Source: Pontibacter sp. E15-1 (lineage in GTDB: Bacteria; Bacteroidota; Bacteroidia; Cytophagales; Hymenobacteraceae). From it: a stretch of 42,791 nucleotides of DNA. The stretch is from the NCBI RefSeq assembly GCF_022601975.1, contig NZ_JAKVIR010000020.1, positions 1 to 42,791 on the forward strand, written 5' to 3'. Shown here one piece after another: positions 11,501 to 19,258 of the stretch. Position numbers and translations under genes: made by a program. The notes beneath the pieces are model-generated. The model saw only the letters and a list, made by a program, of their open reading frames with translations. It did no database searches and had not been told where the DNA came from. The number at the start of each line of letters is the position of its first letter. The first letter of the stretch is position 1.

Positions 11501-12734
11501 AGCGAGCACCGGGGGCGTCAGCTCCATCACGGTAACTGCCGCAGACGCCGGTTGCGGGGAAGCAAACGGGCGGCTCTCCATCAGCAACGTCCAGGGCGGG
11601 AAAACTCCCTACAGCTATACCCTCAGCAGCAGCCAGCTACCCTACAACGAGAACTCATTTCAAGGGCAGGCCACGTTCGCCAACCTGGCCGCTGGCAGTT
11701 ACCAGGTGCACGTGAGAGATGCGGAGGGATGTGTGTATACCCAGCCCGCTACCGTGGGCGGCAGCGCCCCTCTGGCCAACCTCCAGGTAAAAGTTACGCC
11801 GGCAGGCTGTGGCCAGGACAGCGGGCTGGTGCAGGCGCAAGGGGTTACCGGCGGTACCGGCCCCTACGCCTACGCGCTGGACGGTATAAACTTCTCTTCA
11901 TCCCCGACCTTTGCAGAAGTGATCCCGGGCCGCTATACGCTTACCGTGAAAGACGCCGCCAACTGTACCATCACCGCTTCCGTGACCGTGGAAACGGCCA
12001 GCAGCACCTTGGGGCACGCCACGGATGTCAGTTGCTTCGCCGCCACCGACGGTCAAATCGCCATTGCGGCCACGGGTATAAGCGACGAGACAACGTATAG
12101 CATCGACAACGGACGCAGCTTCCACAAAAGCGCTGTTTTCTCTGATCTGCCGACAGGCGTTTACGAGGTCATCACCAGATTCTCCCCCACCTGCTCTATC
12201 CGTGTCGGCACCGTGGAGTTGAAGGGCCCCGAAGAGATCAAGGCCACTGTGACGCCCCTCGCGGAGGCCATTGGCCAGGAGAAATCGGGCAGCGCCGCCG
12301 TCACGATGGTGGCAGGAGGCGTGGCCCCCTACACCTACCAGCTAGACGGTGGCGGCTATACCTCTGCCACCGAGTTCGCCAACCTGGGGGGCGGTGCGCA
12401 CACGCTGCTGGTGAAAGACGCCAACGGCTGTACGGCCCAGGTATCCTTCTCCATCGGGGCGATCACGGACATTGAGGTACCGAACGGCTTCACGCCAAAC
12501 GGAGACGGGCTCAACGACACATGGGCAATCCGGAACCTGGCGCTGCTCTACCCGCGCTGCACCGTAACGGTGTACAACCGCTGGGGCAGCCCGGTGTTCA
12601 CGTCCTATGGGTATACCCGGGAATGGGACGGGACCATCAACGGCAAAAAGCTGCCGGATGGCACGTACTACTGCATCATTGTGCTGGAAGATGGCCAGCC
12701 GCCACTGCGCAAATCGTTAACCATCATGCGCTAG
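5598..12734 (+). CDS. giant SprB-repeat T9SS cell-surface protein with CHU_C sorting domain
   Basis: The frame is open from a GTG at 5571; I prefer ATG 5598 because it follows a GAGAAAG stretch and leads into a signal peptide (hydrophobic FLVLPALMWLLQVV, cleavage probably after LYAQ). About 2378 residues result. Order: an N-terminal globular region to about 6370; two or three PKD/Ig-like domains (for example VNAGPDQLVC); about 23 SprB repeats of about 78 residues from 7080 to 12460; then a type B T9SS sorting domain with NGFTPNGDGLNDTW, VYNRWGSPVF and PDGTYYC. SprB of Flavobacterium johnsoniae is the gliding adhesin with such repeats, so this is probably exported by T9SS and surface-anchored as an adhesin. 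The PorP/SprF gene starts 26 nt downstream. Whether it moves, binds or scaffolds is inference. Confidence 0.93.
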   Translation: MHFKTGLHVPAQQHRFLCTTSTTDRFTVFLVLPALMWLLQVVGGQQHLYAQGGTTPTFTVDLTGKPNGVWTSNQINRSGQVCDAPSNQNCAEFKITLDRLSGGLQFDIIDGPVPSGSMAYQIDCGMPVPVGDSICVNGTEPVVLSICMPGKAQNQFRIRSIAAYNPAQDISVTAGCFGTLQAPIAFEEASLTWQDITGGGQYNSYLSCSAGCATPRVTPGTNPPAFVDYVVSGNSQASVCASLPYSDTVRVYFYPAPVVSIGPAPAIICPGASGVELTGNVTGGSGRFDYLWTDSNGQLLATTRTYTATAVGTYSLEVRNENYPDCEKFSSSITVVNDLSVNAGPDQLVCSQNNVNLAGAVTGASGGIWSGGSGTFSDNSALGAVYTPSPADLESGEVKLTLTTTGNGSCAPIQDEVLISFYAVDIRITGPAIICAGSTASLRATTSGGMGTVTYQWDTGETTAAISNKPAGTYTLTVSDGNSCAITKSFTVVEVAGPSSLTATLRASTCGQSNGQISNIIVSGGTAPYTYSRDGITFQSTASFSGLLAGTYSVTAKDANGCTATATFSLTDIPGPTAVAATALPASCHNNDGSITAGDVTGGTAPYTYSIDGSDFTATKFFTSLASGTYTLTVKDANGCIVSRQITVGKNVPTSFTSSTTSSTCGDSNGALSITGVTGGTAPYSYSLDGASFQSAAAFSGLAAASYTVTVKDANGCTYARQVQVSNSAGPTGLTAAITATTCGQPNGEITITGVAGGTAPYVYAVDGGSFQGTGVFRALAQGTYIVSVRDVNKCTYSEQVTVTNIAGPTALGLTAAASTCGNSNGSIQVASVTGGTAPYTYSTDGIRFQIAAAFNSLAAATYTITVRDANGCLVTEAVEITNIPGPADLSLTTTSSTCGRRNGTLEITGVAGGTAPYTFAINGSNFQSAPAFENILAGTYTVTVKDANGCTYAREARVANIAGPTDIAARLTATTCGDSNGQLTITDVTGGTAPYLYSKDGVNFQRSAVFTSLAAGQHTITAKDNKGCTFVKTFTITDIAGPTAVAATPLPATCADNDGSITAGQVTGGTAPYTYSIDGNSFQTGTAFTALAAGTYTLTVKDANGCVISEQVTVGKNVPTNFTSTTTSASCGESNGQLQITGVTGGTAPYTYSMEGGSFGSASAFTALAAGSYRITVKDANGCVYTAAVQVSNIAGPTFEAAAKVSTCGNSNGSMTVSNTTGGTAPYTYSLDGKDFQASTLFSGLSAGEYTLVAKDARGCINAIVVQLQDIAGPGTFELTTTATTCGNSNGSIKVDAVTGGTAPYTYALDGTSFRETAAFEGVQAGQHTITVRDANGCTVSQEAMIENIAGPDGLTASSTPSTCGQPNGVLEVTGVTGGSAPYNFSLDGAPYQNSTDFGHLTAGSHTLRVKDANGCTFAKTVTVSDVAGPTAVAATSQPATCADNDGSITADDVTGGTAPYTYSIDGSSFQTGTAFTALAAGTYTLTAKDANGCSVSRQITVGKNIPTSFTSSTTSSTCGDSNGALSITGVTGGTAPYTYSLDGASFQSAAAFSGLAAGAYTVTVKDANGCTFSAQVQVRDIPGPTGLTAAVKASTCGESNGQLSISSVSGGTAPYTYSLNGITFQSAASFSSLPAGTYTATVQDANGCTYAQEVTVPDAPAPTFAATPTASTCGNSNGQISVSNITGGTAPFAYSLDGKNFQTATTFPALAAGMYTLTVKDANGCRATKAVEITNIAGPTALQLTSAASTCGERNGSIQVASVTGGTAPYTYALNSGAYQSAATFEAVAAGEHTVTVKDANGCVLTERVTVSAISGITSIRATATASACSSATGSITVEDVNGGTAPYIYTRDGVNFQSSGTFTALAPGRYTVTVKDANNCSGSTSVTVGTNAPQEATLATTPSGCATNNGTLTVTGVTGGTAPFAYSLDGSTFQEAALFEHLATGSYTVTIRDAAGCAITRTQQVASTGGVSSITVTAADAGCGEANGRLSISNVQGGKTPYSYTLSSSQLPYNENSFQGQATFANLAAGSYQVHVRDAEGCVYTQPATVGGSAPLANLQVKVTPAGCGQDSGLVQAQGVTGGTGPYAYALDGINFSSSPTFAEVIPGRYTLTVKDAANCTITASVTVETASSTLGHATDVSCFAATDGQIAIAATGISDETTYSIDNGRSFHKSAVFSDLPTGVYEVITRFSPTCSIRVGTVELKGPEEIKATVTPLAEAIGQEKSGSAAVTMVAGGVAPYTYQLDGGGYTSATEFANLGGGAHTLLVKDANGCTAQVSFSIGAITDIEVPNGFTPNGDGLNDTWAIRNLALLYPRCTVTVYNRWGSPVFTSYGYTREWDGTINGKKLPDGTYYCIIVLEDGQPPLRKSLTIMR
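7080..12460 (+). repeat. about 23 tandem SprB repeats (coding, about 234-bp unit)
   Basis: Each unit reads roughly as GPT, then STCG(D/N/Q)SNG, a short strand, GGTAPYTYSLDG, SFQ, AAGTYTVTVKDANGC. I count 21 clear units, one degenerate unit near 12020-12200 lacking the GGTAPY block, and a final unit ending at about 12460. Nearly every unit keeps two cysteines, one in the STCG block and one in NGC. Some units are almost identical in DNA: 7653-7710 equals 10218-10275 exactly (58 nt), and 8840-8896 equals 10004-10060 exactly (57 nt). Confidence 0.93.
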
Positions 12735-12760
12735 CCCGCTCACGTCCTCATCAAACAGCC

Positions 12761-13711
12761 ATGAACAAATCAGCCATACTTCTTTTCCTGTCGCTGCTGG
12801 CCTCGGCGGCGGTGGCCCAGCAAAAAGCCCTGTACAGCCAGTACATGACTAACTATTACCTGCTGAACCCTGCCGTGTCGGGGTATGGCAAGGACCTGCA
12901 GCTGAAAGCCGGCTACCGCAACCAGTGGGTAGGCTTTGAGGGAGCGCCCTCCACTTTCTACCTGAGCGGGGAAGGGGCCCTCTTCCAGAACGGGCGCAAC
13001 CGCAGCCGGAGAAGCCAGCCTTTCCATGGGGCCGGGGGGTACGTCTACAAAGACGTGACCGGACCGACCAGCCGCACCGGGCTGCTGCTGTCCTATGCCT
13101 ACCACGTGCCGCTTTCCAGGGGTATCTTCCTCTCTTCGGGGCTTTTTGCCGGGGTGCAGCAGTACACGTTTAACGCCAACAAAATACAGCTTGCCGATGG
13201 CTCCAACGAGCGGGACCCGGTGACCAGCGGGGGCAGCGAAACGGCTTTCATGCCGGACCTGAGCGTGGGCACGTTCCTGCATTCCGACGATTTTTATGTG
13301 GGTGTGTCGCTGTTCCAGGTGCTGGGCAACCGGATTTTCGCCTTCCAGAACGCGGCAAGCCCAAGCCGGCTGGCCCGTCACCTGTTTGTGTCGGGGGGGT
13401 ATAACTTCGCGATAAACAGGAATTTCACGCTGGCCCCCTCGGTGTTGGTCAAGTACGTGTCGCCCGCTCCCCTGCAGACCGACGTGAACGTGAAAGGGAT
13501 TTACAGTTTCAGCAAACGCCGGAAATCAGCCGCGGACGACAAGGTATGGGCGGGCGTATCATACCGCACCCAGGACGCTCTGGTGGCCCTCTGCGGTTTT
13601 CAGTTTCTGGGGCAGTACGAGCTGAGCTATTCCTACGACGTCACGGTGTCTCCCGTCAGGCACTACAGCTCCGGCTCACACGAAATCATGCTGGGTTTCC
13701 GGGTAAAATAG
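12761..13711 (+). CDS. PorP/SprF family type IX secretion membrane protein
   Basis: The reading frame is open far upstream inside the previous gene, but ATG 12761 is the right start: it gives the signal peptide NKSAILLFLSLLASAAVAQ and a mature protein beginning QKALYSQYMTNYYLLNPA, the hallmark N terminus of PorP/SprF proteins. The 316-residue product also has GYRNQWVGFEGAPST and alternating beta strands to the end, consistent with an outer-membrane beta-barrel. In Flavobacterium johnsoniae SprF is needed for surface delivery of SprB, and PorP/SprF genes typically sit beside genes for CHU_C-type cargo. Placed 26 nt after the SprB-repeat gene, it is most likely the dedicated outer-membrane partner of that protein and co-transcribed with it. 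A terminator follows. Confidence 0.92.
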   Translation: MNKSAILLFLSLLASAAVAQQKALYSQYMTNYYLLNPAVSGYGKDLQLKAGYRNQWVGFEGAPSTFYLSGEGALFQNGRNRSRRSQPFHGAGGYVYKDVTGPTSRTGLLLSYAYHVPLSRGIFLSSGLFAGVQQYTFNANKIQLADGSNERDPVTSGGSETAFMPDLSVGTFLHSDDFYVGVSLFQVLGNRIFAFQNAASPSRLARHLFVSGGYNFAINRNFTLAPSVLVKYVSPAPLQTDVNVKGIYSFSKRRKSAADDKVWAGVSYRTQDALVALCGFQFLGQYELSYSYDVTVSPVRHYSSGSHEIMLGFRVK

Positions 13712-13757
13712 CCTTCTTCAGGATCCTGCCCGGGTGGCAGGCTGATCTGGTTGGCGC

Positions 13758-13801
13758 AAGGCCACCCTCTGGGGAACTGGCTCGGGAGGGTGGCCTTTTT
13801 T
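13758..13801 (+). terminator. rho-independent terminator after the SprB-repeat/PorP operon
   Basis: A 12-bp stem (13758-13769 with 13786-13797) encloses a 16-nt loop and is followed by a T run at 13796-13801. It closes the two-gene plus-strand operon about 45 nt after the PorP/SprF stop. Confidence 0.85.
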
Positions 13802-13972
13802 GAGACTGCAGCAGGGGTATGGCTTTTCTTATCCGATAACGGCAGCAGTTCGGCGGGGGTCCGGCCGGGCGCTGAAGCCGCCGTGCGCCTGCATCTTCTG
13901 CGTGCCGCCGCCATTCGCTTACAACAGGCAGGCCGCACAGTCCGTTACATCAGGTAGCACGCGCTTTAAACA

Positions 13973-14587
13973 ATGCACCCCATGACAAACTTTGCGCCCT
14001 CTGGCTTTCTTTACGTTTTGCTGTTTTATCTGCTTGCACTGAGCGGATGCGCCCGGATTCCGGTGGAAGAGGTCCAGTATACCTACGACCCCGAAATCAA
14101 CTACCGCACCTTCCGCACCTTTGGATGGTATAAAGCCGAAGTGCCCACACCTATGGCAGGCGGTGCCGGCCCGCAATACAGCAGCCTGGTAGACGACCGC
14201 GTGAAAGGCGCTGTGGCCAGCGAGTTAGTGAAGAAAGGGCTGAACCCGATGGTGGAAGGAACACCCGACCTGCTGGTGGCCTATGACATTGCCGTGGACT
14301 CCGCCCAACGCTCGGGTATGAATGGGAACGTCCCGACAGGCTACGGCTACTGGTATGGCTATCGTTACCGCTACAGCCACACAGGCGTGCCCAACTACAA
14401 GGAGATCCAGAAATACAGCATTGGCACGCTCATTATCGACCTCATTGACCCCGACACGAACCAGCTGATCTGGCGCGGATGGGTATCATCGGATATAAAC
14501 CCCGCCGCGCTGGACGACACCTATATCCCCGTGGTGGTGGCCAACATCATGTCGCGGTTCCCCCCAACGACAGACATCACGCGGTAG
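13973..14587 (+). CDS. DUF4136 family lipoprotein
   Basis: This 204-residue protein starts with a hydrophobic segment and lipobox ALSGC, with Cys26 as the lipidated residue if ATG 13973 is used (a second ATG at 13982 would also work). The mature part has the features of DUF4136: YTYDPEINYRTFRTFGWY near the start, VDDRVKGAVASELVKKGL, DLLVAYDIAVDS, then a Tyr/Gly-rich stretch YGYWYGYRYRYSH and the closing GTLIIDLIDPDTNQLIWRGW. The family is widespread in envelope fractions but has no established activity. It probably sits on the periplasmic face of the outer membrane. It is convergent with the TonB-dependent receptor gene and shares no operon with the upstream genes, which end in a terminator. 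Confidence 0.88.
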   Translation: MHPMTNFAPSGFLYVLLFYLLALSGCARIPVEEVQYTYDPEINYRTFRTFGWYKAEVPTPMAGGAGPQYSSLVDDRVKGAVASELVKKGLNPMVEGTPDLLVAYDIAVDSAQRSGMNGNVPTGYGYWYGYRYRYSHTGVPNYKEIQKYSIGTLIIDLIDPDTNQLIWRGWVSSDINPAALDDTYIPVVVANIMSRFPPTTDITR

Positions 14588-14594
14588 TTCTTTT

Positions 14595-14618
14595 GTTGAT
14601 CGTTGATCGTGGTTCGTT
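14595..14618 (+). repeat. short intergenic word repeat GTTGATC
   Basis: The heptamer GTTGATC occurs twice in direct tandem (14595-14601 and 14602-14608), followed by a degenerate GTGGTTCGTTA. It lies in the 77-bp gap between the convergent DUF4136 and TonB-dependent receptor genes, where no normal terminator is visible. See the findings on intergenic word repeats. Confidence 0.55.
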
Positions 14619-14664
14619 ATGCGGTCTTTGTGTAACGGGATGCGTAGCAGAGGCCTGGGGGCGT

Positions 14665-16959
14665 TTACAGGCTATAGCTTACCCGGATGCCGCCATAGAA
14701 CGTCCGGTCGGTGGCGGGCTGAAAGTAGCGACCGCCGAAGGCGTTGAGGTCGTTGCCGAGGCTGTATTTTTCGTCTGTCAGATTCTCGGCACCGCCAAAT
14801 GCCTCCACGCCTATATGGCTCCCAAACTGGCGCTTATACCCGACACGCGCACCGAGTATAAAATAGGCGTCCGCATACACCGTGTTCTCGTCGTTCAGCG
14901 GAATCGCATCGGTATAGTTTGCGGTGGTATACAGGTAAAAGCCCGGCTTAGTGCGCACGTCCATACCGATGGTGGCGGCATGCGGGGCCACGCCCGTCAG
15001 CTCGTTGCCCGACAGCACCAGGTCGTTCCGCTGATACTCCCTGAACCGGAAGTGATTGTAGGTATAGCTGCCCCATACCCGGAGCGTGCTCAGGAAAAGC
15101 GCCGGGTCTTCTACCAGGGTATAACCCAGCATGGTTTCGACGCCTTTCTGCGCCGTAGAGCCCACGTTCCGGAAAACGGCCACGCTCGACACATCCTGCC
15201 GGCTCACAATGGTTTCGCTCAGTCGGAAGTAAAAGCCCACCACATCGAAGGTAAGGCGGTTACGGAAAGCCGCGCCCCGGATACCAGCCTCATAGTTTAC
15301 TCCCTTTTCAGCCTCCAGCCCCTGGTTCAGGGTGCCTTCGGAAGTCAGGATCTCTTCTTCGGTGGGAGGCGAAAACCCGGAGCTCACGCTGGCGTGCACC
15401 GCAATCTCGTCGGTGATCTTTTTCAGCAAGGCCACCCTCGGCGACAGCACCGCATTAAAATCCCGGACAAAGGTATAGGCTCCGCCGCTGGTGGCCTGGG
15501 CCAGCCGGGTAATGTCGTACTGGGTGTCGTTCAGGCTAAGGGCCACCGTGGCGATGATGGCGGCGGGCAACTCCACCTCTGCCTGCGCAAAGGCGAAGCC
15601 TGTTTTGGAGATCACCTCATCATCGGTGCGTAGCGTGTCCGGCGTGCCGCCCCTGTTGTCGTAGGTGCGGGCCACCTCCAGGCCGCGCTGATACTCCCCG
15701 CCAAAGGTATAGGTTGTCGGTAAAGACCCGATATGCCCTTTGTTCACGAAACTGGTGCGCCCGCCGAGTTCCTGGTAGGCATTGCGCTCGTAGTCGGTGT
15801 TAAAGGGATTGTCTTTGAAGCGGTGCACGCCATAAAAAGCCGTGGTGTTGCGCCAGCTGCCGCTCCACCTGTAGTCCTGCTTAATCCCAATGTTCAAGGC
15901 CTGCTGGTCTATCGAGGCGTTTTGTGCCACACTCCCGAACCTGCCTCCCCGGGCCTGCCGCGGGTTCTCCGCATACTGCTCGCGCGTGAGGCCGCCCGGC
16001 AGCTCATAGTATAAATCGGAGTAGATGATGTTGGCCGCGATCGTCTGCCGCTCCGACACATAAAACTCCGGGGAAACCAGAAGCACCTGGCGGTCCATGG
16101 CGGATTGCTCGCGGTAGCCGTCGTACTGCTGGCGGCTGTACTGCACCAGCAGGTTGTGCTTGTCGGTGCCCGAGCTGGCGGTGGCTGTGTAGCGGCGGAG
16201 GCCGTAGGCACCCACCGTCGCCCCTACCTGCAACTCGGTGGTGCCAGCCTCGGCACGCCTGGGCTCCAGTAAAATGGAGCCTCCCGTGCCTGCCCCATAC
16301 ACGCTGGCCGCCGGGCCTTTCAGGATTTCAATGCGGCTGAAGTTGGCGGCGTCCAGCAAATTGAGCTGCGTCACGCCGTTGGCCTCGGTAAAGGGGATGC
16401 CGTTGTAATACAGTTTCACGTTCCGGATACCGTATGGCGAGCGCAGCGAACTGCCCCGGATGGAGATGCGGTAGCTGGCGGGTGCCCGCTCCTCCATCCG
16501 CACGCCCGGCACGGTGTTCACGGCGCGCACCACCGAGCTTTCGTCGAAGCGGGCGATGGCCTCGCGGCCCACCACACTGATCGCCCCGGCGGTTTCCAGC
16601 AAGGGCCGGTTGGTTTCATACCCCGTCACCACCACCTCCTGCAAGCGGGCCGCATCGGGCTGCAGCAACACGCGCAGTTCCTGCCCCGGCTCCGCCACCG
16701 TAACCACCTGCGATCCATACCCTATCAAACTGAACCGGACCGCCACAGGGGTATCCGGGAGGGAGAGGCTGAAGCTGCCTGCGGCGTTGCTGGTGGTCTG
16801 TGCGCCGCTACCGGCCGTTATCGTCACGCCCTCCAGGGGCAGCTCGCTCCGGGCATCCAGCACCTTCCCGCGCAGGAGTTGCTGAGCCTGCAGTGCCTGC
16901 GGCAGAAAAAACATCAGGAAAGCAAGAATAAGGAAACAGGAGGGTATGGTTCTTTTCAT
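14665..16959 (-). CDS. TonB-dependent outer-membrane receptor with carboxypeptidase-regulatory-like N-terminal domain
   Basis: The 764-residue protein begins with a signal peptide ending in LQAQ. Residues about 28-110 form a carboxypeptidase-D regulatory-like domain (LRGKVLDARSELPLEGVTI, then FSLIGYGSQVVTV). LQEVVVTGYE is the usual entry to the plug. The plug contains VNTVPGVRMEERAP, RISIRGSSLRSPYGIRNVK and IEILKGPAASVYGAGTGG. The rest is a beta-barrel ending in an aromatic-rich strand (FYGGIRVSYSL). It imports a substrate across the outer membrane using TonB energy. There is no SusD partner, so a SusCD-type glycan role is unlikely; the FecA-like layout fits a metal-siderophore or similar ligand, but the substrate is not determinable here. 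It stands alone, with its start about 290 nt from the stop of the co-oriented upstream OmpA-family gene. Confidence 0.94.
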   Translation of the reverse strand: MKRTIPSCFLILAFLMFFLPQALQAQQLLRGKVLDARSELPLEGVTITAGSGAQTTSNAAGSFSLSLPDTPVAVRFSLIGYGSQVVTVAEPGQELRVLLQPDAARLQEVVVTGYETNRPLLETAGAISVVGREAIARFDESSVVRAVNTVPGVRMEERAPASYRISIRGSSLRSPYGIRNVKLYYNGIPFTEANGVTQLNLLDAANFSRIEILKGPAASVYGAGTGGSILLEPRRAEAGTTELQVGATVGAYGLRRYTATASSGTDKHNLLVQYSRQQYDGYREQSAMDRQVLLVSPEFYVSERQTIAANIIYSDLYYELPGGLTREQYAENPRQARGGRFGSVAQNASIDQQALNIGIKQDYRWSGSWRNTTAFYGVHRFKDNPFNTDYERNAYQELGGRTSFVNKGHIGSLPTTYTFGGEYQRGLEVARTYDNRGGTPDTLRTDDEVISKTGFAFAQAEVELPAAIIATVALSLNDTQYDITRLAQATSGGAYTFVRDFNAVLSPRVALLKKITDEIAVHASVSSGFSPPTEEEILTSEGTLNQGLEAEKGVNYEAGIRGAAFRNRLTFDVVGFYFRLSETIVSRQDVSSVAVFRNVGSTAQKGVETMLGYTLVEDPALFLSTLRVWGSYTYNHFRFREYQRNDLVLSGNELTGVAPHAATIGMDVRTKPGFYLYTTANYTDAIPLNDENTVYADAYFILGARVGYKRQFGSHIGVEAFGGAENLTDEKYSLGNDLNAFGGRYFQPATDRTFYGGIRVSYSL

Positions 16960-17133
16960 GGGTATGCGCTGAAATCAAGATTCAAAACGGGAGAAGCACG
17001 GCAAGGTTAGCAACAACCCCTGCTTCAAAACTTTTTTGTAACAGCAAAGCGGGCTTGGGGTTTTGAGAAATTTACGGAAAACCTGCTGGCTGCGGCATGC
17101 CATACCCCAAACTCCCCGGTGGCGCAGGGCAGC

Positions 17134-17161
17134 AAAAAGGCCCGACATTGCTGCCGGGCCT
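17134..17161 (-). terminator. rho-independent terminator of the minus-strand T9SS operon
   Basis: Read on the minus strand, a 7-bp GC-rich stem AGGCCCG/CGGGCCT (17155-17161 with 17138-17144) with a 10-nt loop is followed by a U run encoded by 17134-17138. It lies about 90 nt after the stop of the OmpA-family gene. Confidence 0.75.
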
Positions 17162-17247
17162 CCTTTGTATCATCAGCGCCCTGTGCCAGGCACTTGCTTT
17201 TGCGCTGCATCACGGCGTTTCCAGGAAAAGCCATCCGCAGGCGTGAT

Positions 17248-19239
17248 TTAGTTTTTCTTGATCACAAACTCGGTACGGCGGTTCAGCTGGTGCTCAGCCT
17301 CGGAGCAGGACACGCCGTCGGCGCATCTGTTCACCAGCCTTGTCTTGCCATACCCTTTTGCCTTCAGCCTGTTTTGGGCTATTCCGTGCTCCACCAGGTA
17401 ATCCACAGCGGCCTGGGCACGCTTCTCGGACAGGATCTGGTTGTAGAGCTTGCTCTCGCGGCTGTCGGTGTGCGCACTCAGCTCCATCTGTACTCTCGGG
17501 TTGCTTTGCAGCAGCAGCACAAGCTTGTCCAGTTCTTTGGCGGCGTCTGCCCGGATGTCCCACTTATCCAGGTCATAGTAAATATTGCTGAGCACGATTG
17601 CCTTCTCCAGCTCGTTCTTGTCGAACAGCAGGGCCACTGCCACCGTGTCGGGGGCATTGGTCGGGATCTCGGCCATGGTATGCATGTTCAGATAGCCGTC
17701 TTTCGAGCCGGTAAAGCTGTAGGTTCTGCCTTTTCGGGCATCCATGAAGTACTCTCCGTGGGCGTCTGTGAGCAATACCGTGGAATCCTGGGCCTTGTAC
17801 TGGGCCACCAGAATCCTGGTTTCCGGCAGCGCCACCTGCACGGTGCGCTTGCGGGTGTCCTGCTTGCGCTCCAGCGTAGTGATGGCCAGCACCACCGGCT
17901 TGTTCAGGATGGTAAAGGTATAAATATCGTCGGTGCCGTTCTCGGAGTCGCGGTTCGAGGACAAAAGGCCGCGCTCGCCCGCCTCCGTGAACATAATGCC
18001 GTAGTCGTTTTTCGGGGAGTTCACCGGGTAGCCGAGGTTGCGGACCGTGCGCCACTTGTCCAGTTCGCCCTCTGCGGAGAAAATATCCAGCCCGCCCATA
18101 CCGCTATGGCCGTCGGAAGCGAAATACAGCTTGCCGTCGGCATCCACGTAAGGGAAGCTCTCGCGGCCAGCGGTGTTGATGGTGCGCCCCGCGTTAATGG
18201 GCTCCCCCCAGCTGCCGTCTGCCCGGCGTACGCTAAAGTAAATGTCTGTGCTGCCCATGCTGCCCGGCATGTCGGAGGCAAAGTACAGCACGTTTCCGTC
18301 AGGTGCCAGCGCCGGGTGCCCCACCGAGTAGTCCGCGGCCTTGTTGTAGGCGAAGGGCGTGATGTTGCCCCAGGTGCCGCCCTGCTTCTCGGCCCTGAAA
18401 ATCTCCAGTCGGTTTAAGGTCTCTTTCTCGTCGGCGGCGGGTGCTTCCACCCAACTGGTCGGGTCAGCGTTCACGTTTGCCTTTCGCGGCACGGCCTGCG
18501 TGCGGGTAAAGTACAGCGTGTTCCCGTCCGGGCTGGCGGCAGCCGTGGCGTTGTGGTACGCGGTGTTGATGACATCCTGAAGCGGCACTGGGCTTGCCCA
18601 ACCGCCCTGCGCGTTCTGCTCTGCCGTGAAAAGCTGGAGGTAAGGCCGTCCTGTCCAGCCGAAGACCGCTGTTTTGCCTTTAGCGGGCTGCACGCCCCTA
18701 TCGGAGGTAAACAGGATGCCCGATTTTCCGTAGGCCACGGGGCTGAAGTCGGAGAAGCCGGCCGTGTTCAGGCCCTGCGCCAGCGTCACCTCGGCTACAG
18801 CGGGTTGGCTCATCCATTTCTCAGCCGACACGGTGGCCAGGATCAGTTCCTGGGCCTGCTCTGCCTTCTCGGGCATCTCCTCGCCCCAGGCCATATACTG
18901 CTCTTTGGCCTCGGTGTATTTGCCGTTACTGCGCAGCGCATCGGCGTAGTGGTACAGATTCATCGGGTCGCGGCCCGGCATCGCCACCACTTTGCCATAC
19001 CAGTTCTCTGCCTGCTGCGTCTGGCGCGTCAGGCGGTAGGCATCGGCCATGCGACTGGCTGTCTCGAGGTCGGGCGTGCGCCGCTGCGCCACTTTCTGGT
19101 ATTCCTGCAGGGCCAGTGCAAACGCGTAGTTCTCGTAATAGCTGTTTGCCTTGCGCAACGCCGACTGGCCATTTGCGACGGGCGCAAACCCGATCATCGC
19201 GGCAACAACAAGGTATAAGGGGGTATATTTATAGTTCAT
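17248..19239 (-). CDS. PorE-like OmpA-family protein (TPR, PD40 propeller, CRD, OmpA)
   Basis: The 663-residue protein has a signal peptide (cleavage near VANGQ), TPR helices to about residue 150, and about five WD40-like PD40 strands (DFSPVAYGKSGILFTSDR, ASPDGNTLYFTR, LAPDGNVLYFASD, VDADGKLYFASDGHSGMGG and SSNRDSENGTDDIY). A carboxypeptidase-regulatory-like beta domain at about 455-540 follows, then a C-terminal OmpA domain with YYDLDKWDIRADAAKEL, LSAHTDSRESKLYN and LSEKRAQAAVDYL, whose Asp and Arg bind diaminopimelate in the family. This domain order is that of Porphyromonas gingivalis PorE, which anchors the T9SS to peptidoglycan. It starts 19 nt after the PorP/SprF stop, so it is the third gene of the operon. 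It is probably a periplasmic peptidoglycan tether for this locus; it may be a paralogue rather than the housekeeping PorE. Confidence 0.92.
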   Translation of the reverse strand: MNYKYTPLYLVVAAMIGFAPVANGQSALRKANSYYENYAFALALQEYQKVAQRRTPDLETASRMADAYRLTRQTQQAENWYGKVVAMPGRDPMNLYHYADALRSNGKYTEAKEQYMAWGEEMPEKAEQAQELILATVSAEKWMSQPAVAEVTLAQGLNTAGFSDFSPVAYGKSGILFTSDRGVQPAKGKTAVFGWTGRPYLQLFTAEQNAQGGWASPVPLQDVINTAYHNATAAASPDGNTLYFTRTQAVPRKANVNADPTSWVEAPAADEKETLNRLEIFRAEKQGGTWGNITPFAYNKAADYSVGHPALAPDGNVLYFASDMPGSMGSTDIYFSVRRADGSWGEPINAGRTINTAGRESFPYVDADGKLYFASDGHSGMGGLDIFSAEGELDKWRTVRNLGYPVNSPKNDYGIMFTEAGERGLLSSNRDSENGTDDIYTFTILNKPVVLAITTLERKQDTRKRTVQVALPETRILVAQYKAQDSTVLLTDAHGEYFMDARKGRTYSFTGSKDGYLNMHTMAEIPTNAPDTVAVALLFDKNELEKAIVLSNIYYDLDKWDIRADAAKELDKLVLLLQSNPRVQMELSAHTDSRESKLYNQILSEKRAQAAVDYLVEHGIAQNRLKAKGYGKTRLVNRCADGVSCSEAEHQLNRRTEFVIKKN

Positions 19240-19258
19240 AGAAATGTAGCGCTAAGGG

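Noticed and set aside
7080..12460. Possible CRISPR or tandem satellite because of regular repeats
   Set aside because: The period of about 234 bp is coding, in frame, and explained by SprB protein repeats.
17002..17029. Promoter for the TonB-dependent receptor (minus strand TAACCTTG with a TTTG further upstream)
   Set aside because: The -7 box has a mismatch and the spacing is 16 nt, so it is too weak to list as a feature.
17119..18417. 432-residue frame opposite the PorE-like gene
   Set aside because: Shadow frame; no recognisable motif, and the minus-strand protein is fully supported by its domains.
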